From NCBI GenBank assembly GCA_001898405.1, contig MKTW01000011.1:564801-628800 (forward strand): a DNA stretch of 64,000 bases, written 5' to 3'. The position numbers and the translations under genes are program-made. Under the pieces are notes generated by a model that saw nothing but the letters and a program-made list of their open reading frames with translations, had not been told where the DNA came from and did not search any database. Origin of the DNA: Sphingobacteriales bacterium 44-61 (GTDB lineage Bacteria > Bacteroidota > Bacteroidia > Chitinophagales > Chitinophagaceae). Of the stretch, positions 26,381 to 35,530 are shown in pieces. Position 1 is the first letter of the stretch; each line of letters opens with the position of its first letter.

Positions 26381-26443
26381 CGAATGATGCGAATGGTTTG
26401 TTGAAAGGGGAGGAGGGGAATTAGCCGCGAATGATGCAAATGG
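26381..26443. repeat. Pair of 16-bp direct repeats with 9-bp internal periodicity
   Basis: cgaatgatgcgaatgg at 26381-26396 recurs at 26428-26443 with one change (gaa to aaa). Each copy is itself a 9-base unit (CGAATGATG) repeated almost twice. No inverted partner is seen. Otherwise this 239-base gap holds only the terminator and a -7 box. Confidence 0.6.
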
Positions 26444-26524
26444 AGTCTGACTAGGGGGGCGTTTGTGTTGTTCGGGGTTTTATTTATTTCTCCCTTAATC
26501 TCAAACGACTATTTGTGTTTATCG

Positions 26525-26532
26525 TAATTTTG
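26525..26532 (+). promoter_or_regulatory. -7 box (TAATTTTG) for the serine deaminase gene
   Basis: Exact TAnnTTTG match ending 20 bases before the TTG start at 26553. No well-spaced -33 element. Confidence 0.4.
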
Positions 26533-26552
26533 GCTTATTAAAATTATAAGAC

Positions 26553-27983
26553 TTGTCATACGAACCCATTTCTGTTTTTGATATTTTTAAAATAGGCGTT
26601 GGCCCATCGAGTTCGCATACGCTTGGACCATGGAGGGCAGCACAGCGTTTTCTTAGAAGCCTGGAGCAAAGCGGTAACCTGGCTGAAGTTGAGTCTATAC
26701 AGGTTTTGTTGTATGGCTCGCTTGCTAAAACGGGGATTGGTCATGGTACTGATATTGCCGTGCAGTTGGGATTGGCAGGGAATGATCCGGTTACTATTCC
26801 GGTAGATACTATTCAGCCTAAGATAAAAGAGATAGCTACGCGGAAAAAGCTGGAGTTGGATGGCAAGTATGAAATTGCTTTCGATCCGGAAACGGATATA
26901 GGTTTTCTCAGTTCTGAAACGCTTCCTTTTCATTCCAATGCCCTGAGTTTTTTGGTGAAACTGCGTAATGGGCAGTCGATTGCTGAAACATATTATTCGA
27001 TCGGTGGAGGATTTGTTGTAAAAGAAGGTGAACAGGCATCGGGTGCATCGACAGGGGTGCAATTGCCTTTCCCGGTGAATACGGCTAATGATTTGTTGAG
27101 GTGGTCTATTAAAACAGGGTTGGCCATTTATGAGATCGTGCTGGAAAATGAAAATGCATGGCGTCCTGAGGCACAAACAAGGGAAGGTGTATTGAATATA
27201 TGGCGGGTGATGCGTGACTGCATTTATCGTGGCTGCCATACCGAAGGTTTTTTGCCGGGAGGATTGAATGTGAGAAGAAGGGCGGCAGGATTGAATAAGA
27301 AATTGCTGAAAGGCGTAATCACTACTGATTATGAATCCTGGGTGAAAGCGATCAGACAGGGGGGCATGGGCTTCAACTATGTGTTGGATTGGGTAAGCTG
27401 TTTTGCTTTGGCAGTGAATGAAGAGAATGCATCTTTTGGCCGGGTGGTAACGGCACCTACGAATGGGGCGGCAGGAGTTGTTCCGGCAGTGCTGATGTAT
27501 TTCATATTATTTACAGAAGGAGAGGAGGAAGATAAAGTGATCCGGTTCCTGATGACTGCGGCCGAGATCGGCAGCATCTTTAAAAAGGGTGCCACCATTT
27601 CAGCAGCTATGGGAGGCTGCCAGGCCGAGATCGGTGTTTCTTCTGCAATGGCTGCAGCTGCACTTACTGAAGCCAGTGGCGGCAGTCAGAGACAGGCAAT
27701 GATGGCAGCGGAGATTGCGATGGAACATCATCTTGGTATGACCTGCGATCCTATTGCAGGGCTGGTGCAGGTGCCCTGTATTGAAAGAAATACGATGGGA
27801 GCGATCAAAGCCATTACAGCATCGCAACTGGCACTGCAAAGCACGCCTGATTTTGCCAAGGTTTCGCTTGATGCAGTGATCAAGACAATGTGGGATACGG
27901 CACAGGATATGAATTATAAATACAAAGAAACTGCAGATGGCGGACTGGCTGTGAATGTGCCTTTGAGTTTGCCGGAATGTTAG
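26553..27983 (+). CDS. sdaA: L-serine ammonia-lyase, iron-sulfur type
   Basis: Single-chain [4Fe-4S] L-serine dehydratase of 476 residues that turns serine into pyruvate and ammonia. The beta-type domain is N-terminal ([25 protein letters not shown]) and the alpha-type catalytic domain C-terminal. The cluster cysteines lie in [16 protein letters not shown] and [18 protein letters not shown]. The glycine-rich [15 protein letters not shown]-type block is present ([17 protein letters not shown]). The start is unusual: TTG at 26553, because the family N-terminus begins only a few residues before ISVFDIF and no ATG or GTG is available there. Cytoplasmic and oxygen-sensitive by family knowledge. 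Confidence 0.94.
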   Translation: MSYEPISVFDIFKIGVGPSSSHTLGPWRAAQRFLRSLEQSGNLAEVESIQVLLYGSLAKTGIGHGTDIAVQLGLAGNDPVTIPVDTIQPKIKEIATRKKLELDGKYEIAFDPETDIGFLSSETLPFHSNALSFLVKLRNGQSIAETYYSIGGGFVVKEGEQASGASTGVQLPFPVNTANDLLRWSIKTGLAIYEIVLENENAWRPEAQTREGVLNIWRVMRDCIYRGCHTEGFLPGGLNVRRRAAGLNKKLLKGVITTDYESWVKAIRQGGMGFNYVLDWVSCFALAVNEENASFGRVVTAPTNGAAGVVPAVLMYFILFTEGEEEDKVIRFLMTAAEIGSIFKKGATISAAMGGCQAEIGVSSAMAAAALTEASGGSQRQAMMAAEIAMEHHLGMTCDPIAGLVQVPCIERNTMGAIKAITASQLALQSTPDFAKVSLDAVIKTMWDTAQDMNYKYKETADGGLAVNVPLSLPEC

Positions 27984-27999
27984 CAGGGATGGGGGCGGT

Positions 28000-28434
28000 T
28001 CATCCCTGGCCGTGGATATAACTTTCGAGATGATTGATCGTTTCTTTCTGGTTTAATATTGTTTCTTTCACCACATCGCTCATGGAGATCAATCCGGCGA
28101 GCTTTTCATTTTCAAATACAGGAATGTAGCGGATATTGTTTTTTGTCATAAGAGACATACAATGTTCCACAGTATCTTTCGGGGTAACGGAAGGCAGATC
28201 GGACGACATGATCTCTGCTACCGTAGTATCATCTGAATGTTTGCCTTTCAGTATCACTTTGCGGGAATAGTCCCTTTCAGAAACAAGGCCAAGATATTTG
28301 CCATTTTCCATTACCAGCACAGATCCGATATTCTTTTCAGCCATTATCCGAAGAGCGTTCAGTACGGTTGTTTGCGGGGACACACTGATCGTGTCAGTGC
28401 CCTTGCGGGCAAGAATAGATGAGATGGTATTCAT
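28000..28434 (-). CDS. Tandem CBS-domain protein
   Basis: A 144-residue protein consisting of two CBS motifs (about 8-62 and 73-127) and little else: ISVSPQTTVLNALRIMAEKNIGSVLVMENGKYLGLVSERDYSRKV and VTPKDTVEHCMSLMTKNNIRYIPVFENEKLAGLISMSDVV. Such proteins bind adenine nucleotides and regulate partners. The partner is unknown. A perfect 10-bp palindrome lies just upstream of the start and may be its operator. Confidence 0.93.
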   Translation of the reverse strand: MNTISSILARKGTDTISVSPQTTVLNALRIMAEKNIGSVLVMENGKYLGLVSERDYSRKVILKGKHSDDTTVAEIMSSDLPSVTPKDTVEHCMSLMTKNNIRYIPVFENEKLAGLISMSDVVKETILNQKETINHLESYIHGQG

Positions 28435-28443
28435 AATGACAAG

Positions 28444-28467
28444 TTTTAGTATAGGAATATACTAAAA
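28444..28467. promoter_or_regulatory. Palindrome upstream of the CBS gene, possible operator
   Basis: Perfect 10-bp arms ttttagtata / tatactaaaa around GGAA, 10 bases before the CBS-gene ATG. The symmetry and position suit a dimeric repressor site, or a leader hairpin blocking translation. Confidence 0.55.
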
Positions 28468-28504
28468 AAGGGAGGCCCGGAAAAATATATTTGTTGACAG
28501 AAAG

Positions 28505-28543
28505 GGTATCGCCGGGAGCGCTTCATTGCGCCTTAGCGATACC
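28505..28543 (-). terminator. Stem-loop after mqnE
   Basis: 8-bp arms (ggtatcgc at 28505-28512, gcgatacc at 28536-28543) with a further gcgc/gcgc pairing inside. It lies just past the mqnE stop and before the CBS gene. The T tract on the minus strand is weak, so termination is only probable. Confidence 0.5.
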
Positions 28544-28560
28544 TATACGCAGTGGCAGTA

Positions 28561-29736
28561 TTAGTTCAGCAACGGATTCGTCTCGATCTCCTTTATATCC
28601 ATCCCGCTATAATCGCGGATAACATTATAAAGCGTTCCTCTTTCCACCGGTTTGCGGCGGGCTTGCTTGATAAGGGTCACCAACTGCGCCGTATTCATGG
28701 ATGGGGTTTGTTCTTCAGCGCCTGCCATAGAATAGATCCTGGTGGTGTCATCAATTGTTCCGTCTATATCATTCACGCCAAATGAAAGTGTCAATTGCGC
28801 ATTCTGCCTTCCCAGCATCGGCCAGTAAGCCTTCAGATGAGGGAAATTGTCCAGGTAAATCCTGGCTATCGCATACATTTTCATGTCTTCCACCACGGAT
28901 GATTCGGCAACGTGGCTCATATCATTCTCCTTGTTGCGGAACTTGAGGGGGATGAAAGTGTTAAACCCCCCGGTTTTGTCCTGCAATTCCCGGAGGCGGC
29001 TCATATGGTCTACACGGTGATGATAGTTTTCAATATGGCCATACAGCATGGTGGCATTGGTATACATGCCCAGCTTATGCGCCGTTTCATGGATCTGCAG
29101 CCAGCCTGTGCCATCCACTTTATCTGCACAGATCTGTTCGCGGATCTCGGGATGGAATATTTCGGCACCACCGCCAGGAAGGGAATCAAGCCCTGCTTCA
29201 TGCAGGTAGCGCATGCCTTCTTCCACCGTTTTTTTTGCTTTGCGGAACATATAATCGAGCTCTACCGCGGTGAATCCTTTAATATGCAGTTCAGGCCGGT
29301 GAGCCTTGATGGTGCGCATCAATTCTGCAAAGAATTCCAGGTTCATTTTCGGGTGAACGCCTCCTACAATATGCACTTCTGTAACGGGTTTGCCATCATA
29401 GCTTTTTACAATGTCCATCATCTGATCCAGGCTCAGTTCCCAGCCCTCATCCCGGTGGGCATATACCCGGCTGTAGGAACAAAAATGGCAGGAATAGACG
29501 CACACATTTGTTGGTTCGATATGGAAATTACGGTTGAAATAAGTAGTATCTCCATGAAGACGTTCCCGTACCATATTGGCAAGGGAGCCTACAAACGCAA
29601 GGCTGCCTTTTTCGAAAAGGAGCAGGGCGTCTTCGTCGGTTATCCTTTCTTTCCGTTGCACTTTTGCGGCGATGGTAATAAGGGCAGGATCTGTATCAGC
29701 AGAAGCCGGTATGTTTCCGGGTAATATATCAGCCAT
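28561..29736 (-). CDS. mqnE: Aminodeoxyfutalosine synthase (radical SAM, MqnE)
   Basis: A 391-residue radical SAM enzyme of the futalosine route to menaquinone. It joins 3-[(1-carboxyvinyl)oxy]benzoate to a SAM-derived adenosyl group. The [4Fe-4S] motif is C79xxxC83xxC86 (NVCVYSCHFCSYSR). Further family blocks are EVHIVGGVHPKM, LPGGGAEIFHPEIR, ATMLYGHIENYHHRVDHMSRLRELQD and FNTFIPLKFRN. I prefer MqnE over the related MqnC because of the AEIFHPE and FIPLKF blocks; the distinction is from memory of the families. Other mqn genes are not in the window. A TACCTTTG box at 29757-29764 is the likely promoter. Confidence 0.9.
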   Translation of the reverse strand: MADILPGNIPASADTDPALITIAAKVQRKERITDEDALLLFEKGSLAFVGSLANMVRERLHGDTTYFNRNFHIEPTNVCVYSCHFCSYSRVYAHRDEGWELSLDQMMDIVKSYDGKPVTEVHIVGGVHPKMNLEFFAELMRTIKAHRPELHIKGFTAVELDYMFRKAKKTVEEGMRYLHEAGLDSLPGGGAEIFHPEIREQICADKVDGTGWLQIHETAHKLGMYTNATMLYGHIENYHHRVDHMSRLRELQDKTGGFNTFIPLKFRNKENDMSHVAESSVVEDMKMYAIARIYLDNFPHLKAYWPMLGRQNAQLTLSFGVNDIDGTIDDTTRIYSMAGAEEQTPSMNTAQLVTLIKQARRKPVERGTLYNVIRDYSGMDIKEIETNPLLN

Positions 29737-29756
29737 AAAACACTTTTAATCTGGGA

Positions 29757-29764
29757 CAAAGGTA
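29757..29764 (-). promoter_or_regulatory. -7 box (TACCTTTG) for mqnE
   Basis: Exact TAnnTTTG match 21-28 bases before the mqnE ATG; leader of roughly 13-17 bases. No clean -33 element. Confidence 0.45.
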
Positions 29765-29928
29765 CGATGTAGAGAACAATTGAGTGTAGTAAAGGTTTAA
29801 GTGAAGTGCTTCTGAAAAGAATGTCCGGACCGGGGGACAGCCTCCCGGGTGTATTCTTTTCAATAAGTAAAATTCTTATCTTCCACGTTAATTATTCCGG
29901 TCAATAGGTAAGCTAAAACTAACACAGC

Positions 29929-31185
29929 ATGAATCTTAAGATACGTCTCACTATACTTAGTTTCCTTGAATTTTTTATATGGGGTGCCTGGCTGATCACG
30001 GTAGGGGCGTACTGGTTTCAGAATAAACAATGGGGAGGAGCTGAGTTCGGCGCCATTTTCTCTACTATGGGCATCTCAGCTATTTTTATGCCGGCGATTT
30101 TTGGGATTGTAGCAGACAGGTGGATCAATGCCGAGCGTCTTTTAGGCATCTGTCATCTGATCGGCGGGGTCATCTTATGTTTTATCCCTGAAGTAAATGA
30201 CCCGGATACATTTTTTTGGATATTGTTGTTGTATATGCTTTTCTATATGCCTACTATTTCGTTGGCCAATACTGTTTCCTATACTGCATTGATCAGGAAC
30301 AATAAAGATATTATTAAAGACTTTCCGCCGATAAGAGTATGGGGTACCATTGGATTTATTGTGGCTATGTGGATTGTAAGTTTATTGAAGATAGAAACTT
30401 CTGCCAGTCAATTCTATGTAGCTGCGGTAGCGTCTATACTTTTTGGGTTATACTCTTTTACCTTACCCAAATGTCCGCCTCAATTAAAAACAGGCAATAA
30501 AACATCCCTGGTGGAAGCACTGGGGTTAAAGGCCTTTTCTCTTTTCAAAACTCCCAAGATGGCTTTGTTTTTCATCTTTGCCCTTTTACTGGGAGCAGCT
30601 TTGCAGTTAACAAATGCTTATGGAGATACTTTTTTGCATGATTTCGCTAAGGTGCCTGCATATGAAAACACTCTGGCTGTGAAATATCCTGCCATCATTA
30701 TGTCTATTTCACAGATATCTGAAACTTTATTTATTCTTGCCATTCCTTTTTTTCTTCGCAGATTTGGCATTAAGCAGGTAATGCTGATCAGTATGATCGC
30801 ATGGGTATTGCGCTTCGGGTTGTTTGCCTACAGTAATCCCGCCGAAGGATTATGGATGATCATTCTCTCTTGTATTGTATATGGTATGGCTTTCGATTTC
30901 TTTAATATCTCCGGCTCTTTGTTTGTTGATACGCAAGTGAAGCCGGAGATAAGGGCCAGTGCGCAGGGGATTTATATGATGATGACGAATGGCTTTGGTG
31001 CATATCTTGGAAGTAAGATCAGCGGTATTGTTATCGCTACTTATTTTACCAATGCGGACAGGAGCATGAACTGGCCCGGTATATGGATCGCATTTGCAGG
31101 TTATGCATTAGTGGTAGCTGTTTTGTTCGCTGTATTTTTTAAGCATAAGCACGATCCTTCGGCAGCGATCAATGTACAGCATTAA
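29929..31185 (+). CDS. MFS transporter, nucleoside:H+ symporter (NupG-like)
   Basis: A 418-residue polytopic membrane protein with about 12 hydrophobic helices. The N-terminus (RLTILSFLEFFIWGAWLITVGAYWF) and the conserved loop (FGIVADRWINAERLLG) match the NHS family, with FYMPTISLANTVSYTAL and PPIRVWGTIGFIVAMWIV as further signatures. It should import nucleosides with protons. Exact substrate preference cannot be read from sequence. No nucleoside catabolic gene is adjacent. Confidence 0.88.
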   Translation: MNLKIRLTILSFLEFFIWGAWLITVGAYWFQNKQWGGAEFGAIFSTMGISAIFMPAIFGIVADRWINAERLLGICHLIGGVILCFIPEVNDPDTFFWILLLYMLFYMPTISLANTVSYTALIRNNKDIIKDFPPIRVWGTIGFIVAMWIVSLLKIETSASQFYVAAVASILFGLYSFTLPKCPPQLKTGNKTSLVEALGLKAFSLFKTPKMALFFIFALLLGAALQLTNAYGDTFLHDFAKVPAYENTLAVKYPAIIMSISQISETLFILAIPFFLRRFGIKQVMLISMIAWVLRFGLFAYSNPAEGLWMIILSCIVYGMAFDFFNISGSLFVDTQVKPEIRASAQGIYMMMTNGFGAYLGSKISGIVIATYFTNADRSMNWPGIWIAFAGYALVVAVLFAVFFKHKHDPSAAINVQH

Positions 31186-31238
31186 ATTTATCGATTTTCT
31201 TATGCTGAATATGAAGAGGTTTGCAGATAAAATGTAAT

Positions 31239-31300
31239 AAAGAGGTGTAAATAAAAAGCCTGTTCTGTAAACAGAACAGGCTTTTTATTTACACCTCTTT
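31239..31300. terminator. Bidirectional terminator, 30-bp perfect stem
   Basis: Perfect 30-bp inverted repeat (31239-31268, 31271-31300) with only two bases between arms. The core is gcctgttctgt, with A-rich and T-rich flanks. It separates the convergent permease and thioredoxin genes and ends 3 bases before the trxA stop codon. Confidence 0.93.
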
Positions 31301-31303
31301 TAC

Positions 31304-31621
31304 TTAAATGTGCGCTTCGATCTTCTTCACGAAGTTGCCCTTAGGTTGTGCCCCTACCAGTTTGTCAACCACCTGGCCGCCTTTAATGAAAAGGATGGCA
31401 GGGATGGACGTAATACCGTAGTTCATAGAAACCTGCGGGTTATTGTCCACATTCACTTTTCCTACATTCACTTTGCCTTCGTACTCTTTGGACAGTTCTT
31501 CGATCACTGGTCCGATAGCACGGCAAGGTCCGCACCATTCAGCCCAGAAGTCCACTACGGTCAGTTTATCAGAAGCCAGTACATCAGACTGGAAATTGGA
31601 ATCATTGAATTCTTTTGCCAT
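31304..31621 (-). CDS. trxA: Thioredoxin
   Basis: A 105-residue thioredoxin with the redox pair C30-G-P-C33 (FWAEWCGPCRAIGP), the cis-proline loop (YGITSIPAILFIKGGQ) and GAQPKGNFVKKI near the end. It reduces disulfides in the cytoplasm. I chose the ATG at 31621 (MAKEFNDSNF); the frame extends upstream only from a TTG. Promoter box TAAATTTG at 31664-31671. dnaE lies upstream on the same strand, 210 bases away. Confidence 0.95.
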   Translation of the reverse strand: MAKEFNDSNFQSDVLASDKLTVVDFWAEWCGPCRAIGPVIEELSKEYEGKVNVGKVNVDNNPQVSMNYGITSIPAILFIKGGQVVDKLVGAQPKGNFVKKIEAHI

Positions 31622-31663
31622 TGTATATGATTTTAATTTTAATTGCGATTTCAATAGGGGATG

Positions 31664-31671
31664 CAAATTTA
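31664..31671 (-). promoter_or_regulatory. -7 box (TAAATTTG) for trxA
   Basis: Exact TAnnTTTG match 43-50 bases upstream of the trxA ATG. A TCTG at roughly -33 spacing (16-base gap) is a poor partner. Confidence 0.45.
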
Positions 31672-31831
31672 AGCCCGATAACCATAACAGACAGAACTGG
31701 CAGAAAGTTGTGCAAAAAATGTCATTACTCGCTGTTTGTCTCTGCCATTTTGTTAGGATAAATAACTGGCTCCCAGTTTGTTAAATCCTTTAACGATTGC
31801 TCTTCCCCTATAGCTTGCTCAGCATCAATGT

Positions 31832-34800
31832 TTAACTGGCCATCACCTGTATGCCCAGTTCCGGTTTATTTTCCAGGAAATGGATGAAATCATCATTCAT
31901 CTCAAATCCGGTGGTGCCGGTTACCAGGCTGATCCGCATATTGTTCTTTGGCTCTGTCAGGATAAACCGCAGGGAAGTATTCCCTCCGCGGAAATTCCGC
32001 AGATTGCTTTCAACAAAATCGATCATGTCTTTGTTCAGATCCTGCGGGTGAACTTCAATATTGATCTGCCTGGTCAGGGTTTTCTTGATCGTTTCTGCCA
32101 GGGTCACCTGCTGGATCTTAAACTCGTATTCATCTTTATTATACCGTTGTTTCAAATATCCTGTCATGAACACCGTGGTGCCTTGCTGCAGAAAGGGTGA
32201 TATACGCAGGTAGTCTTCGCTGAACAGCGGGAACTCCATTTTCCCGGTATAGTCTTCTACCACAAAACTGCCAAACTTGTTGCCGCTTTTAGCGATCCGG
32301 TGTTGCGCATCGGCTACCAATCCCAGTATGCGGAATGTTCTGCCAGGGTTGGCCTGCATTTTAATGGAATCCCTGAACTCGTTGAAATCTGCGATCGGCG
32401 TCATCCCGTAATGCTTCATTTCAAAACGGTAATGGTCGAGCGGATGCCCGCTCAGGAACATGCCGGTCACTTCCTTTTCCTTATCCAGTTGCTCTGTCAG
32501 CGACCAGGGCTCGCAATCAGGCAGCCGGGGAGGGGGGATTTCCATGGTCACCGGCAGATCGCCAAACAGGGTATGTCCTGAATTCACGTTCTGATTGGCA
32601 ATGATCTGTCCATATTTAATGATGCGTTCCATTCCCGTTGCGGTTTCGTTGTCGGGAATGTAGAAATATTGCCTGCGGTGATGGGCGGGAAAGCAATCAA
32701 ACCCTCCGGCATAGGCAAGGCTTTCCAGTGTTTTTTTATTGACAGCCCTTTGGTTGATACGTTTGATAAAATCAAAGATATCAGGGTAGCCTGTTTTTCT
32801 TTCTGCAATAATATTTTCCACTGCTGCTTCACCTACCCCTTTTAATCCACCCAATCCGAAACGGATCTCACCTGATTTGTTCACTGCAAAGCCTTTCAAT
32901 GATTCATTGATATCAGGCCCCAGCACTTTTATACCCATCCGCTTGCATTCTTCCATGAAGAAAGTGATCTTGTCAATGCTGCCGGCGTTGTTCAGTACGG
33001 CCGACATATATTCTGCCGGGTAATGTGCTTTCAGGTAAGCTGTTTGATATGCTACATAAGCATAGCAGGTGGAGTGTGATTTATTGAAGGCGTATTGGGC
33101 GAATGCTTCCCAGTCGGTCCAGATCTTTTCCAGCTTATCTTCCGGCAATGACTTTTCCATAGCGCCTTTGATAAACTGTGCTTTCATCTTATCCAGCACC
33201 GCTTTCTGCTTTTTACCCATGGCTTTCCGCAATACGTCTGCATCGCCTTTGCTGAAACCGGCCAGTTTTTGCGCCAGCAGCATCACCTGTTCCTGGTACA
33301 CGGTGATACCATAGGTTTCTTCCAGGTATTCCTTCATTTCCGGAAGATCATAGGTGATCGCTTCCCGGCCATGCTTACGGTCGATATAGTTGGGGATATA
33401 AGCAATAGGACCCGGGCGGTACAAAGCGTTCATTGCAATGAGGTCTCCAAACTTATCGGGCTTCAGTTCACGCAGGTATTTTTGCATGCCCGGACTTTCA
33501 AACTGGAATGTACCGATAGTAGCTGCCTGCTGATACAGTTCAAATGTTTTGGGATCATCCAGCGGGATCTCATCTATATTGATCGTTACGCCATGATTTT
33601 GTTTGATCATGGCGAGGGCATTCTTGATAATGGTAAGGGTCTTCAAACCCAGGAAGTCCATTTTGATAACGCCTGCTTCTTCGATCACGTTCCCTTCGAT
33701 CTGCGTTACCCATAACGGTGAATCTTTTGCTACAGATACCGGCAGCAATTCAGTAAGGTCTTTTGGTGCGATGATGATACCTGCTGCATGGATGCCTGTG
33801 TTGCGCACAGATCCTTCCAGCCTTTCCGCTTCGTGCAATACTTTACTGGCAGGTGTTTCCAGTTGATTGTAGATATCGCGGATGCGTTTTACGTTTTCCA
33901 GGTCATCACTACCAAGGCCATCTTTTTCTTCCAGTGATTTTTCGCCTTCTTTTGTACGCATGGGGGCATGCAGTACACGTCTTAACTCAATACCGGGCTT
34001 TTCAGGTACCAGTTTTGCCAGGGCATTTGACTCTGCCAGTGGCAGGTCCATTACACGGGCCACATCCTTAATACTCATCTTGGCGGCCATGGTGCCATAG
34101 GTAATGATCTGCGCCACCTGGCTTTTACCATATTTATCTACTACATAGTCGATCACTTTCTGCCGGCCTTCATCATCAAAATCGGTGTCTATATCCGGCA
34201 TGGATTTACGGTCGGGGTTCAGGAACCTTTCGAACAGTAAATTATATTTGATAGGATCTATATTGGTGATACCTGTGCAGTAAGCCACCACTGAACCGGC
34301 AGCAGATCCGCGGCCCGGCCCGATGAATACACCAATATCGCGGCCTGCTTTAATGAAATCACTTACGATAAGGAAGTAACCGGCAAAGCCCATTGTTTTA
34401 ATGGTGAACAGTTCAAAGCGCAGCCGTTCATCTATCTCAGGCGTTATTTCTGCATACCGTTCTTTCGCTCCCTGCCAGGTGAGATGCTCCAGGTATTCAT
34501 CCTGCGAAGCAAATTCTTTTGGTACCTGGAAAAAGGGGAGGAGGATATCACGCTTCAGGTTGAGCAGGTCTACTTTATCAACGATCTCATTGGTATTGTC
34601 AAGCGCTTCAGGAAGATCATGGAACACTTTGCTCATTTCTTCCGTGGTCTTGAAATAGAATTCATCATTAGGGAACGCAAAGCGTTTTCCTTTCAGGTTC
34701 ACATCGTCGTCAGCAAAATCGCGCAAGGCAGGTGTGGTGATCTTTTCACCTGTATTGATACATAGAAGGATGTCATGTGCATTGAAGTCTGATTTGTCTA

Positions 34801-35449
34801 CATAATGCGAATCATTGCTGGCAATGATCTTCACATCGTATTTGCGGGCAAATTTGATCAGTACTTCATTCACTTTATCCTGCTCCGGCATCCGGTGCCG
34901 TTGCAATTCAACATAAAAATCTTTCTGGAAAATATTCAGCCACCATTTGAATTCGTTTTCTCCTTCTTCTTCGCCTTTCCGGAGAATAGCCTGCGGCACA
35001 GAGGCTCCCAGGCAGCAGGTGGTGGCGATCAGTCCTTCGTGATATTGAACGATCAGTTCTTTATCGATACGGGGATATTTACTGTAAAGGCCTTCTATAA
35101 AACCAAGAGAAGTGAGTTTTACAAGGTTCTTGTATCCCTGTTCATTTTTTGCCAGCAATATCTGGTGGTGGCGAACATCCCTTTGCTCTTTGGTAAATGT
35201 TTTCTGGTGGCGGTTGGTAGTAACATAGAACTCGCAACCTACCACGGGTTTTACTTTCAGGTTGCCATTGGCGTCCTTATGTTTGTAAGCTTCTGCCACA
35301 AATTCAAAAGCGCCGAACATATTGCCGTGGTCACTGATGGCCAGTGCGGGCATGCCGTCTGCAATGGCTTTTTTATACAGGCTCTGGATGGAAGCAGCCC
35401 CGTCGAGCAGGGAGAACTGCGTATGTACGTGTAAATGAGAAAATTTCAT
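31832..35449 (-). CDS. dnaE: DNA polymerase III alpha subunit
   Basis: Replicative polymerase of 1205 residues. The N-terminal PHP domain opens with FSHLHVHTQFSLLDGAASI. The palm carries the catalytic aspartates in SMPDIDTDFDDEGR, with the neighbouring FIGPGRGSAAGSVVAYC block, and the fingers include YRPGPIAYIPNYIDRKHG. A helix-hairpin-helix and an OB-fold (RTFRILGLVADAQHRIAKSG, KMEFPLFSED) follow near the C-terminus. Full length for the Bacteroidota DnaE. It replicates the chromosome with the beta clamp and tau complex. An imperfect hairpin lies just upstream, between it and the preceding lipoprotein gene. Confidence 0.97.
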   Translation of the reverse strand: MKFSHLHVHTQFSLLDGAASIQSLYKKAIADGMPALAISDHGNMFGAFEFVAEAYKHKDANGNLKVKPVVGCEFYVTTNRHQKTFTKEQRDVRHHQILLAKNEQGYKNLVKLTSLGFIEGLYSKYPRIDKELIVQYHEGLIATTCCLGASVPQAILRKGEEEGENEFKWWLNIFQKDFYVELQRHRMPEQDKVNEVLIKFARKYDVKIIASNDSHYVDKSDFNAHDILLCINTGEKITTPALRDFADDDVNLKGKRFAFPNDEFYFKTTEEMSKVFHDLPEALDNTNEIVDKVDLLNLKRDILLPFFQVPKEFASQDEYLEHLTWQGAKERYAEITPEIDERLRFELFTIKTMGFAGYFLIVSDFIKAGRDIGVFIGPGRGSAAGSVVAYCTGITNIDPIKYNLLFERFLNPDRKSMPDIDTDFDDEGRQKVIDYVVDKYGKSQVAQIITYGTMAAKMSIKDVARVMDLPLAESNALAKLVPEKPGIELRRVLHAPMRTKEGEKSLEEKDGLGSDDLENVKRIRDIYNQLETPASKVLHEAERLEGSVRNTGIHAAGIIIAPKDLTELLPVSVAKDSPLWVTQIEGNVIEEAGVIKMDFLGLKTLTIIKNALAMIKQNHGVTINIDEIPLDDPKTFELYQQAATIGTFQFESPGMQKYLRELKPDKFGDLIAMNALYRPGPIAYIPNYIDRKHGREAITYDLPEMKEYLEETYGITVYQEQVMLLAQKLAGFSKGDADVLRKAMGKKQKAVLDKMKAQFIKGAMEKSLPEDKLEKIWTDWEAFAQYAFNKSHSTCYAYVAYQTAYLKAHYPAEYMSAVLNNAGSIDKITFFMEECKRMGIKVLGPDINESLKGFAVNKSGEIRFGLGGLKGVGEAAVENIIAERKTGYPDIFDFIKRINQRAVNKKTLESLAYAGGFDCFPAHHRRQYFYIPDNETATGMERIIKYGQIIANQNVNSGHTLFGDLPVTMEIPPPRLPDCEPWSLTEQLDKEKEVTGMFLSGHPLDHYRFEMKHYGMTPIADFNEFRDSIKMQANPGRTFRILGLVADAQHRIAKSGNKFGSFVVEDYTGKMEFPLFSEDYLRISPFLQQGTTVFMTGYLKQRYNKDEYEFKIQQVTLAETIKKTLTRQINIEVHPQDLNKDMIDFVESNLRNFRGGNTSLRFILTEPKNNMRISLVTGTTGFEMNDDFIHFLENKPELGIQVMAS

Positions 35450-35472
35450 GACGAGCGACCCGTGGTTTGACT

Positions 35473-35525
35473 GTTTGAGGCCTAATGGGTTAAGGTCTAA
35501 AAGTTTAAACCATTAAGTCTCAAAC
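35473..35525. repeat. Imperfect hairpin between beta-propeller lipoprotein and dnaE
   Basis: 19-base arms (35473-35491, 35507-35525) pair with three deviations, one a G-U wobble. It lies just after the lipoprotein stop on the minus strand. It could be a weak terminator or a dnaE leader structure; no T tract follows. Confidence 0.4.
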
Positions 35526-35530
35526 CTGTT

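Noticed and set aside
28912-29724. 270-residue open frame on the plus strand over mqnE
   Set aside because: Antisense to a radical SAM enzyme with intact motifs; no family resemblance.
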